The notes below the pieces were generated by a model, which did not search any database, was not told where the DNA came from, and worked only from the letters and a program-made list of their open reading frames with translations. The position numbers were made by a program, and so were the translations under genes. From NCBI GenBank assembly GCA_043777755.1, contig JAYWHK010000200.1:1-8568 (forward strand): a DNA stretch of 8,568 nucleotides, written 5' to 3'. Position 1 is the first letter of the stretch. The number at the start of each line of letters is the position of its first letter. The stretch comes from CANHEE01 sp043777755 (GTDB lineage Bacteria; Bacteroidota; Bacteroidia; Chitinophagales; Saprospiraceae). Positions 1-7,687 of the stretch are shown here, piece after piece.

Positions 1-1
1 A

Positions 2-3000
2 ACAATCGAACTCGCTGCGATGGGTGGAACAAGTCCTTATCAGTATTCAAAAGACGATGGTGTTTCTTTTCAGGCTTCGCCTATTTTTACCAATTTGAAC
101 ACAGGTTTGTATAAAATGAAGGTAAAAGATAATACAGGTTTGACTACAATAGCGGTAAATGTAACGATAAGCAATGTTGCGATATTTGCTACCAATACGC
201 CAGTATCAGCGACTTGTGCTAATCCGTCAAGCGGAAGTATTACGACGACTGCCGTCAATGGGTTATTACCGTACAGTTTTAGTATTTCTACTACGCCGAT
301 TATTACGAATACAAGTGGCTTTTTCGATAACTTAGCAACAGGAACTTATAAAGTAACCGTAACAGACCAAAACGGCTGTACTGCCGTGCGCACTTCAAAT
401 GTAACCTCAATAGGTTCATCATTACCTACGGCTATTTGCCAAAATGTAACCTTAAATTTGGCTGCAAATGGTACTGCAACTTTGACACCTGCACAAGTGA
501 ACAATGGAAGTTTTGATGCTTGCTCTCCTACTTTGACTTATTCACTTAGTAAAACAAGTTTTAATTGTTCCAATGCAGGTACAAATACAGTAACATTGAC
601 TGTTACAGGAGCGGCGGCAAATACTTCAACTTGTACGGCAGTCATCACTATACAAGATGTAACTGTGCCAACAATCACTTGCCCTGCTACAGTTACGATA
701 GAGTGTTCAGATAATAAAGACCCTTCTATTAATACAAGTTTAGGCAATCCTACGGTATTTGATAATTGTAACTCAGTGACTAATACTTATTCGGATAATT
801 TGGCGACACTTGCGGGTTGTACTGGTACGAGTACTTTTACGAGAACTTGGACAACTACCGATGTTTCTAACAATACAGCAACTTGTTCTCAACAAATTGC
901 AGTGCGTGACAATACAAAACCAATAGTAATAGTGAAAAATATTACTAAAACATTGAACGCCCCGATTACAATAAGTTTTGCAGATATAAATAATGGTACA
1001 AATGACAATTGTACGGTAGCATCAGATTTAATGATTACTTTGAGTAAAACGAATTTTAATTGTTCTAATATTGGAACAAATACAATAATTGTTTCAGTGG
1101 CAGATGCTTGCGGAAATACCAGTGTTGGTTCTGCGGTGGTCACTATTTTAGATGGAACACTTTGTAACACCTTTTGTACAACAAGTATTTCAGACCCATG
1201 TGTTTGTAAAAATAATTCAACGACTATCAAAGATGGACAATTTAGTGAAACAGCGACTACAAACGGTTTAGCAGGAATGAATTTTAGGGTAAAAACACTG
1301 GTAGGCTTGTATAAGCCTACTATTGCAGCACCGCCTTCGTTACCTACATCTTCTGATTTGATACCTCAAAATACACCGTTAGTACCTCAATCTGGAAATC
1401 CTGCAAAATATGATTTGAAAGGAACATTGATAGACAGCGTGGCTTATAGTTTAGTCGTAGAACGTGTGGACGCTTTGGGAACGGTTATACCTGGCTCTGA
1501 ATTATCTATGAGTAATTTGTGCTACTATCCAACGCCGAATTTTATTGGTCTAAATACTGTTTTCAACACGCTTTCTGCACCAATAACCCTTAACGCTTCT
1601 GAAATTAATGGTTCTACGGGTACAAAAACGTTTTTTATTAACGGTATTGCTTCAACTGTTCTAAATCCAGCAATATTAGGAGTGGGAGTACATAATGTAG
1701 AAATTAATTTTGATGCTACTGATGCAAGTCCAAACGATGGAAAAACATTAGATAATGCGACTTGCCTACAAAAAGTGAATAAATCGGTAGCAATTATGCC
1801 AAGTACGTTGGTTTGTCACAATGCAGTAAATTTGTCTTTGGGAAGTAGTTGTTCACTTATACCATTGCCAGAATTCTTTTTTCCAAAAAATGCAGGATAT
1901 ACCAATGCAGGATTTAGTGTAACCATTTTTAATGGTATAAACTTAATTCCGCAACCATTGACAGTAGCCAATGTCGGGAAAATTTATACTTATAAATTGA
2001 CAGATTTAGTAGGAAACAGTTGTACAGGTACGCTAAAAATAGAAGATAATGAACCGCCTAAGGCTATCTGCCCAAATACAACGGTGACTGTAAAATGCTC
2101 TGATTTAGTTAATGAAAATACCAACGGAACGTTTACAAGTGGTCAAGTTTTAGGTGCTGTAATAGCACCAACATTTACAGATTGTTCAGATGTGACAGCA
2201 AGTTATAGCGATAATGTAGCAGATTTACCTTGTGCATCAGGTACATTTATAACAAAACGTATCAATAGAACATACAAAATGATTGATATTTTTGGAAATC
2301 AATCATTTTGCGAACAAACTATTAATTTTGAACGCACTAACCTAAATGGAGGTATTCTAAGTATCAATAAAAAACAATATAATTGTGATGAAACATTTGT
2401 AAAAGATGCAAAAGGCAACCCTGCACCAAGTTCGGCAGGAATACCAACTTTGACAGTAGGTGGCACTGTTATAGCAGTTTCAGATGTTTGTGATTTGTCA
2501 TATATTTATACGGACGTAAAAATACCGATTTGTGGTACAGGTTATACAATTACTCGCCAATGGTTAGTGACAGACAATTGTAGTAATTTAATTTTCACAA
2601 CCAATCAAACAATAGAAATAAAAGATATTTCAAAACCTGTATTTACGAGTACTTTTCCCGATATTACGATTAGTACAAGTCTGAAAAATTGTGTTTCAGA
2701 TGCAGAAATAGATGTGCCAAAAGCAAAAGATAATTGTGATAATAATTTGATTTACACCTTAAATGCAACATCAATGACTACTGCTATTGGATTTACAGCT
2801 GTGAATGGAGTAATAACCATCAAAGGTTTAGCCGTAGGAACATATATTTTAGTTTGGACAGCGACTGATAATTGTGGCAATTCTCAAACAGCAACGCAAA
2901 AGATGGAAGTAAAAGATTTAGTAGCCCCTATCGCAGTTTGCGATTTAAACACAAAGGTGTCTTTGGGTACTAATGGAAATGCGATTTTATTAGCAGAAGT

Positions 3001-5803
3001 AGTAAATGACGGTTCAAATGACAACTGTTGTCTTGACGTAAATTCATTTGAAATAAAACGTATTTCAGAAACAACATACAACAAATCAATTACTTTTACT
3101 TGTGCGGATAGTGCCATAATGGTAATGATGCGAGTATCTGACTGTTACGGAAACTCAAATGTTTGTATGGTAAATGTGATTGTTGAAGATAAATTATCGC
3201 CTGTTGCATTTGGTCGAGATACGATTGTGTGTTGTGGGAATACGCCTGATGCAACTACTTGGTTAAATGCTAATTCGTTGAAAACCAAATCTTTAATAGA
3301 TTATCCATCAGCAAATAACCCTGGTTATTATGATAATTGTAATGCAAAATCATCTTATTTGCAATCTGGCAGTATAGACAATTGTGGAAATGGAACAGTC
3401 AAACATACTATAACAATCAAGGATAAATCTGGTCTTTCGACTACGGCAATCACTAATTATATTTCAGAAAATCGTTCGGCTTATACCGTCACTTTTCCAC
3501 AAGATGTAATACTGACTTGCACAGATAACAAAACGTACGCAACAGACCCTATTGCGACAGGAGAACCTAATATCAAAAACTTAGGTAAAACTTGTCCGTT
3601 GGTAGGCGTGGAATACAAAGATGAGATTTTTAAAGTAGTTCCAGATGCGTGTTTCAAAATAATTCGTACTTGGAAAGTATTGAATTGGTGTCAGCCACAA
3701 ACGAATTTTAACGGAAATAAAGGCGAAGTAAGGAAAACTGGCTCAGGCTGCACTATTCAAGACAGAACCTATACCAATATTGATTTATTGCGTCCTGATA
3801 GAATAAAAGGTGTTTTAGATCCTGATGCGCCTTGTCGTAAAGAAATACAAGATATAGTTGATGCGGAAAAATGTTATGCTTTTGATACAGATGGGTACAT
3901 GGAGTTCCAACAAATTATCAAGGTGATAGATTTAACACCACCTACAATTGTGGCTGGAACAGTAACAACCGAAACCATGGGAAAAGAATGTAAAACAAAA
4001 TTGACAATTTCTAAGCCAAACTCTACGGATTGTACAGGTGTAACGGCTGATTCTTACGAAATCATAAATGTAAAGGATAATTATATTGTACAATCTGGAA
4101 CAACTTTTTTAGGAGAAAAAACATTTACACAAAATGAATATGGAGATTATATCGTACGTTTCAAAACATCTGACGCTTGTGGTAATTTCAACTCCACTGA
4201 TGTAAAAGTAACTGTCAAAGATACCAAAAAGCCTACTCCTGTCTGTCATCATTGGATAGCTGCTGAATTAATGGCTACAAAAATGGTCATGATTGATGCC
4301 AAAATACTTGATGCAGGAAGTTATGACAATTGTACAACGCAAAGCAAATTGAAACTTAAAATTCAAGTACCTGCTCCTGACCCAGCTGTAATCAATATAA
4401 CTACATTGAACCCAGATACTATGAAAACAAGCTACACATTTGTTTGTCCGCCAGTAGGAACAGTCTCTGATCCTGCCAACCCTAATGCTTACTTGATAAA
4501 AGTAGCACTTTGGGTAGGCGATGAGGCTGGTAATTGGGATTACTGTGAAACTGAAGTAAATGTTCAAGATAACCAAAATATTTGTGGTTATTCGTCGATT
4601 CAAATGAAATCACTTGGTGGAGAAGTAGTTACCGAGAAAAATGAAAGTGTAGAAAACACAATGTTAAAACTGGAAGGCACTAAGACAAACAAGGTTTTAT
4701 CTGCTATTACAGGAAAATATCAATTTAAAGATTTGCCCATTTTAGGTCAATATACGATTACGCCTGAAAAAAACACAAACCCTTTAAATGGTGTTTCTAC
4801 TTTAGACTTGGTAATGATTTCTAAACATATTTTAGGAGTACAACCTTTGACTTCTCCGTACCAAATGATAGCAGCAGATGTTAATCGCAACGGTACAATT
4901 ACCACTGCGGACGTTGTGGAATTACGTAAAATGATTTTGGCTGTTCAGTCAAACTTTACAAAAAATACATCATGGCGGTTTGTAGATAGAACATATCAGT
5001 TCCCTTCGCCAAGTAATCCATTTTTGACGATTTTTCCTGAAAATATAAAATTCCAAAATGGCATAACAACTGCAACAAATACAGATTTTATTGGTGTAAA
5101 AATTGGTGATGTAAATGGTAATGCAACTACTAATGGTAATGCAACAGGTCGTGGTAACGAGGTGCAAAAAGCATTTAGTATTAATACTGACGAACAACTC
5201 TATAAAGCAAATGATGAAGTACGAATGACCTTAAACGCCAAAGATTTTGCTAATATCATGGGCTATCAGTTCACATTTGAATACGATAATGAAAACTTAG
5301 AGTTACTAAATATTGAAGGAAATAAAGATAATTTTGAAGTGAGAGAAAACGGTATAATTACAACAAGTGCGATTGTAGTTGCAGAGGCAAGTGAAGAATT
5401 ATTTACACTTGTTTTCAGAGCTAAAAAAAGTGGTATTTTGAGCCAAAGTACAAAAATTACCAGTAGCGTAACTGCAAAAGAAGCGTACAACAAAGAAGCT
5501 ATCACACTGACACCTGTATTAGAATTTAACAACGAGATTAGTGACGGGTTAGAATTATATCAAAATCATCCAAATCCATTCAATGATGCTACTGTTATAA
5601 GTTTCAATTTACCACAAAATAACAATGCAACGCTAACTATTAGTGATATTTCTGGTAAAATTATAAAACATTTTAATAATTTTAACAAGGGTTACAATGA
5701 AGTGAAACTGAATAAAACAGACTTAGGAATTTCTGGTATATTTTATTATCAGTTAGAACAAAATGGTCAAAAGTTAATTAAAAAATTGGTTGTTATCGAC
5801 TAA
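2..5803 (+). CDS. Giant T9SS-secreted adhesin with SprB repeats, HYR/Ig-like modules, dockerin and cohesin (5' end missing)
   Basis: The frame is open to the left edge, with TIELAA ahead of the first ATG at 20. That Met lies inside a SprB repeat (GGTSPYQYS...GLYKMKVKDNTG), so the true start is outside the window; 1933 residues are visible. Domains in visible numbering: SprB repeats 1-57 and 60-139 (second ends GTYKVTVTDQNGCTA); HYR/Ig-like modules 141-388 with DNC and DACGN motifs; a unique Cys-containing segment 389-602; a second HYR-like run 603-1528; a small beta-sandwich-like linker 1529-1593; a dockerin-like module 1596-1650 with one good EF-hand loop (DVNRNGTITTAD, 1626-1637) and a degenerate first half; a cohesin-like module about 1723-1843; and a T9SS type A sorting domain 1850-1933 (YQNHPNPFND...GIFYYQL...KKLVVID). 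Known for these families: SprB repeats occur in gliding adhesins, and the C-terminal domain directs export through T9SS and is usually cleaved. Inferred role: cell-surface or secreted adhesion. No frameshift is seen. The substrate or partner cannot be told. Confidence 0.9.
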   Translation, partial: TIELAAMGGTSPYQYSKDDGVSFQASPIFTNLNTGLYKMKVKDNTGLTTIAVNVTISNVAIFATNTPVSATCANPSSGSITTTAVNGLLPYSFSISTTPIITNTSGFFDNLATGTYKVTVTDQNGCTAVRTSNVTSIGSSLPTAICQNVTLNLAANGTATLTPAQVNNGSFDACSPTLTYSLSKTSFNCSNAGTNTVTLTVTGAAANTSTCTAVITIQDVTVPTITCPATVTIECSDNKDPSINTSLGNPTVFDNCNSVTNTYSDNLATLAGCTGTSTFTRTWTTTDVSNNTATCSQQIAVRDNTKPIVIVKNITKTLNAPITISFADINNGTNDNCTVASDLMITLSKTNFNCSNIGTNTIIVSVADACGNTSVGSAVVTILDGTLCNTFCTTSISDPCVCKNNSTTIKDGQFSETATTNGLAGMNFRVKTLVGLYKPTIAAPPSLPTSSDLIPQNTPLVPQSGNPAKYDLKGTLIDSVAYSLVVERVDALGTVIPGSELSMSNLCYYPTPNFIGLNTVFNTLSAPITLNASEINGSTGTKTFFINGIASTVLNPAILGVGVHNVEINFDATDASPNDGKTLDNATCLQKVNKSVAIMPSTLVCHNAVNLSLGSSCSLIPLPEFFFPKNAGYTNAGFSVTIFNGINLIPQPLTVANVGKIYTYKLTDLVGNSCTGTLKIEDNEPPKAICPNTTVTVKCSDLVNENTNGTFTSGQVLGAVIAPTFTDCSDVTASYSDNVADLPCASGTFITKRINRTYKMIDIFGNQSFCEQTINFERTNLNGGILSINKKQYNCDETFVKDAKGNPAPSSAGIPTLTVGGTVIAVSDVCDLSYIYTDVKIPICGTGYTITRQWLVTDNCSNLIFTTNQTIEIKDISKPVFTSTFPDITISTSLKNCVSDAEIDVPKAKDNCDNNLIYTLNATSMTTAIGFTAVNGVITIKGLAVGTYILVWTATDNCGNSQTATQKMEVKDLVAPIAVCDLNTKVSLGTNGNAILLAEVVNDGSNDNCCLDVNSFEIKRISETTYNKSITFTCADSAIMVMMRVSDCYGNSNVCMVNVIVEDKLSPVAFGRDTIVCCGNTPDATTWLNANSLKTKSLIDYPSANNPGYYDNCNAKSSYLQSGSIDNCGNGTVKHTITIKDKSGLSTTAITNYISENRSAYTVTFPQDVILTCTDNKTYATDPIATGEPNIKNLGKTCPLVGVEYKDEIFKVVPDACFKIIRTWKVLNWCQPQTNFNGNKGEVRKTGSGCTIQDRTYTNIDLLRPDRIKGVLDPDAPCRKEIQDIVDAEKCYAFDTDGYMEFQQIIKVIDLTPPTIVAGTVTTETMGKECKTKLTISKPNSTDCTGVTADSYEIINVKDNYIVQSGTTFLGEKTFTQNEYGDYIVRFKTSDACGNFNSTDVKVTVKDTKKPTPVCHHWIAAELMATKMVMIDAKILDAGSYDNCTTQSKLKLKIQVPAPDPAVINITTLNPDTMKTSYTFVCPPVGTVSDPANPNAYLIKVALWVGDEAGNWDYCETEVNVQDNQNICGYSSIQMKSLGGEVVTEKNESVENTMLKLEGTKTNKVLSAITGKYQFKDLPILGQYTITPEKNTNPLNGVSTLDLVMISKHILGVQPLTSPYQMIAADVNRNGTITTADVVELRKMILAVQSNFTKNTSWRFVDRTYQFPSPSNPFLTIFPENIKFQNGITTATNTDFIGVKIGDVNGNATTNGNATGRGNEVQKAFSINTDEQLYKANDEVRMTLNAKDFANIMGYQFTFEYDNENLELLNIEGNKDNFEVRENGIITTSAIVVAEASEELFTLVFRAKKSGILSQSTKITSSVTAKEAYNKEAITLTPVLEFNNEISDGLELYQNHPNPFNDATVISFNLPQNNNATLTISDISGKIIKHFNNFNKGYNEVKLNKTDLGISGIFYYQLEQNGQKLIKKLVVID

Positions 5804-5847
5804 TTTTGATGATTAAGACAAACTAAAAAATTCTAAGTACTCAGGCT

Positions 5848-5896
5848 AAATTACTTGTAACTATTTTTTCGTTGACAAAATAGTTACAAGTAATTT
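5848..5896. terminator. Perfect 20-bp hairpin between convergent genes, probable bidirectional terminator
   Basis: The arms at 5848-5867 and 5877-5896 are exact reverse complements over 20 bp, with a 9-base loop (ttcgttgac). On the + strand the right arm ends in a T run (5894-5898), as in an intrinsic terminator. It begins 45 bp after the adhesin stop and ends 46 bp before the stop of the minus-strand gene, so it sits almost exactly midway between two converging genes. The T tract in the minus direction is weaker. The stem is AT-rich but long. Confidence 0.78.
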
Positions 5897-5942
5897 TTAA
5901 CGCTCACTTACCTACATTGAAGCGTTTATTTCCTTTACATCT

Positions 5943-7181
5943 CTAATCCTCCTCCCAGTCACCATCCCAATCATACTGCTTTGGGCTTTCCCCAATTTTT
6001 TGAGTAATTTTATACTCTTTTGGTTCTGCTGTATTTTCCTCAATATCCAATAAAACCACATCAAAATTCCAGCTCGCTCCAAAATCGAAATAGTATAAAA
6101 TTTGCTGTCCTTTGTACAAATTGGTTTCTCCTATTTGAACCATCGTTGTACGAACACCATCATCGCCATCAGGCGACCAAAACGCAAATGAGTTATAGAC
6201 TGCACTTTTACCTGTCAATGAAAAGTAATAAAGATGGTCATTTTCAAAATCAATGGCATCTTGAATGGCTAAATGCAAATCTTCAAAAGTGTCAGAACCT
6301 GCAATTTCTATGATGCGATACATTTCTTTCTCAAAACTAACTTTAAACCTATAAAGCCCTTTTCGCAAAGGAAAACGCACTTGTAGAAGCGAGTTTTCTG
6401 CTTTTAAATTAGGGAAAGCAATTTTAAAAGCATCTTCAAAATGCCCCATTCTTTCTTCGCTTTCTTCAAATTCAAAGTAAGCATCTATCAACCGATTTTC
6501 TAAATTCCACCCAAACTGAGAGCGTTCTTCAAATAAAACAGGTAATATCAATGCTCCATGAACTGTCAATGACATTGCTTCGTAAGGATAAACATATTTA
6601 TTTTTAGGAGCATCGACCAAATTTTTATCCCAAAATAATTCTATACAGCCAAAAGCGGACATAACTTCATCAAAAAATTTATAAACGCCACCGCTTACCA
6701 CTCCCTTTCGTTTCAGTTCAACACAAGATACTGTCATTGCTTTATTGGGTGTATTTTTCTTCAAAAGTTTTTGGAGCGCATCTGATTTCCAAAAACTACG
6801 GCAGTCAAACGCCTCGTCCCAATCTATAAATGACCAAAATGCCTCTAACAAAAAAAAGTATTTTGCATCATCACTAAGTTCTTCGTATTCCTTTATTTTT
6901 GCTTCATTGGGTTGAAATACGACTTCTTTTTTTGAAACTGCTGGAATAAATAAATTTGCACTTTTGGCAATATAAAAAAAAGTGTTTATCAAGCCCATTT
7001 GCTCCTGCTTTGTTTTATTCGTTACGAATTTAGTCTGAAACGAAGACATCTTTTCGTTCAAGATTAATAAATCTGACGACTTCAATACATTTTTAGAAGC
7101 CGTCAAAGACACATTTCTGGTAGCAAGATAATCTATAAAAATTTGAAAATCCTCAACAATAAGGGCATTTGTAAAATACAT
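5943..7181 (-). CDS. Plasmid pRiA4b ORF-3 family (IS1096 TnpR-like) protein with unassigned N-terminal domain
   Basis: This 412-residue protein starts with ATG at 7181 and ends with TAG. About residues 275-400 match the plasmid pRiA4b ORF-3-like fold: a first strand with YRIIEI, then DTFEDLHLAIQDAI, DHLYYF, a long loop, the signature-like YYFDFGASWNFDVVLLDI (from about 362), and the usual tail IGESPKQYDWDGDWEED. The family is common on plasmids and beside mobile elements; its biochemical role is not established, and names such as 'IS1096 passenger TnpR' are historical, with no recombinase motif visible here. Residues 1-270 are mostly helical, rich in aromatic and acidic residues, and I do not recognise them. 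No signal peptide or membrane segment is visible, so it is probably cytoplasmic. It lies downstream of the replication gene on the same strand, but 506 bp of repeat-bearing DNA separates them, so it probably has its own promoter. The family call is fairly sure; function is unknown. Confidence 0.78.
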   Translation of the reverse strand: MYFTNALIVEDFQIFIDYLATRNVSLTASKNVLKSSDLLILNEKMSSFQTKFVTNKTKQEQMGLINTFFYIAKSANLFIPAVSKKEVVFQPNEAKIKEYEELSDDAKYFFLLEAFWSFIDWDEAFDCRSFWKSDALQKLLKKNTPNKAMTVSCVELKRKGVVSGGVYKFFDEVMSAFGCIELFWDKNLVDAPKNKYVYPYEAMSLTVHGALILPVLFEERSQFGWNLENRLIDAYFEFEESEERMGHFEDAFKIAFPNLKAENSLLQVRFPLRKGLYRFKVSFEKEMYRIIEIAGSDTFEDLHLAIQDAIDFENDHLYYFSLTGKSAVYNSFAFWSPDGDDGVRTTMVQIGETNLYKGQQILYYFDFGASWNFDVVLLDIEENTAEPKEYKITQKIGESPKQYDWDGDWEED

Positions 7182-7296
7182 AAAATTAGATTTGTTTGGA
7201 TAAAAAATTTTTGATAATGTTTTTTCTTCTGAGTAGTAAAAGGTATAATCTATTTTTTGTCGCTACATTTCTATTCACAAATAGTTTTTCACTTGC

Positions 7297-7443
7297 AATT
7301 CGTGTAAAACAGTTTTTTTAGCCTAAAAACACGCTACTTTTCTATATATGATATAAGGGAAATAGTCCGTTTACAAATAAATTATTTAAGAGGAAAAAAT
7401 TATTTTTTAAAGGAATAAAATCACTTTTTTTCTTTAAAATTAT
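7297..7443. repeat. Tandem repeat copy 1 (about 147 bp)
   Basis: This copy starts at aattcgt and runs directly into the second copy, which starts with the same word at 7444. The best-conserved part is 7305-7364, which matches 7453-7512 at 58 of 60 positions; the differences are at 7319 and 7333. It contains two small dyads: AAAACAGTTTT (7306-7316) and TATATATGATATA (7343-7355). After the core the match falls but stays alignable with small gaps (shared caaataa, ttttttaa, aaaatca, ctttaaaa), so the whole unit looks duplicated. Confidence 0.9.
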
Positions 7444-7591
7444 AATTCGTAATAAAACAGTTTTTTCAGCCTAAAAACACCCTACTTTTCTATATATGAT
7501 ATAAGGGAAATAACGCTACTCGCAAATAAAAAATTTTTAGATAAAAAAACCGTTTTTTAAAAGAACAAAATCATTTGTTACTTTAAAAATG
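7444..7591. repeat. Tandem repeat copy 2 (about 148 bp)
   Basis: This second copy directly abuts the first. Its core is 7453-7512, with the dyads at 7454-7464 and 7491-7503. The offset to copy 1 grows from 147 to 150 bp and back to 149 along the unit through single-base gaps. That pattern suggests an old duplication whose flanks have drifted while the core stayed nearly fixed. The end of this copy overlaps the 13-bp inverted repeat at 7564-7599; copy 1 has only a partial counterpart of its left arm. Confidence 0.9.
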
Positions 7592-7599
7592 ATTTTGTT
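7564..7599. repeat. 13-bp perfect inverted repeat, possible rep terminator or binding site
   Basis: The arms at 7564-7576 (aacaaaatcattt) and 7587-7599 are exact reverse complements with a 10-base loop. The site begins about 90 bp beyond the rep stop in the direction of rep transcription, so it could end that transcript. The stem has only three G/C pairs and the T tract on the minus strand is short, so a protein-binding dyad is equally possible. It overlaps a direct repeat, tttgttacttt, at 7574-7584 and 7594-7604. Confidence 0.5.
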
Positions 7600-7687
7600 A
7601 CTTTTAAAAATAGACTGCATCTAAAAATAAAAATTTTTCATTGATAAATTTTTTAGCAATATTTTTTTATCTGAGTAAATTTATTTA

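Larger units (their letters stand above)
7182..7687. other. AT-rich non-coding block downstream of rep; candidate origin, copy-control or regulatory region
   Basis: No credible gene lies in these 506 bp. The block is far richer in A and T than its neighbours and holds a two-copy tandem repeat (7297-7591), a 13-bp perfect inverted repeat (7564-7599), a 20-bp-period direct repeat (7574-7611) and three A/T tracts of the form ATAAAAA(A)TTTTT followed by GATAA (7200-7217, 7526-7544, 7627-7647). Repeats plus easily melted DNA next to a Rep_3 initiator gene recall plasmid origins or incompatibility loci. In well-known Rep_3 plasmids the main iterons are usually upstream of rep, with a downstream control set in P1 (incA). 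The origin role is inference. Confidence 0.5.

Noticed and set aside
20..22. ATG as the start of the adhesin
   Set aside because: It falls within a SprB repeat, the frame is open upstream, and no signal peptide follows it.
4268..4603. Minus-strand frames within the adhesin (for example 4268-4603, 889-1230, 5266-5532)
   Set aside because: All overlap the continuous adhesin frame, resemble no family and have no separate signals.
5899..5926. Second hairpin aacgct/agcgtt after the 20-bp stem
   Set aside because: The stem is only 6 bp with a 16-base loop, which is expected by chance.
6020..6313. 97-residue + strand reading frame opposite the pRiA4b ORF-3-like gene
   Set aside because: It is a shadow of the conserved C-terminal domain on the other strand and has low-complexity composition.
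7238..7245. Minus-strand TACCTTTT as a -7 element for the 412-residue gene
   Set aside because: It differs from TAnnTTTG at the last base and has no convincing -33 TTG at the proper spacing; too weak to annotate.
7297..7591. CRISPR array
   Set aside because: There are only two units of about 148 bp with diverged, alignable flanks rather than short repeats with unique spacers, and no cas genes are present.
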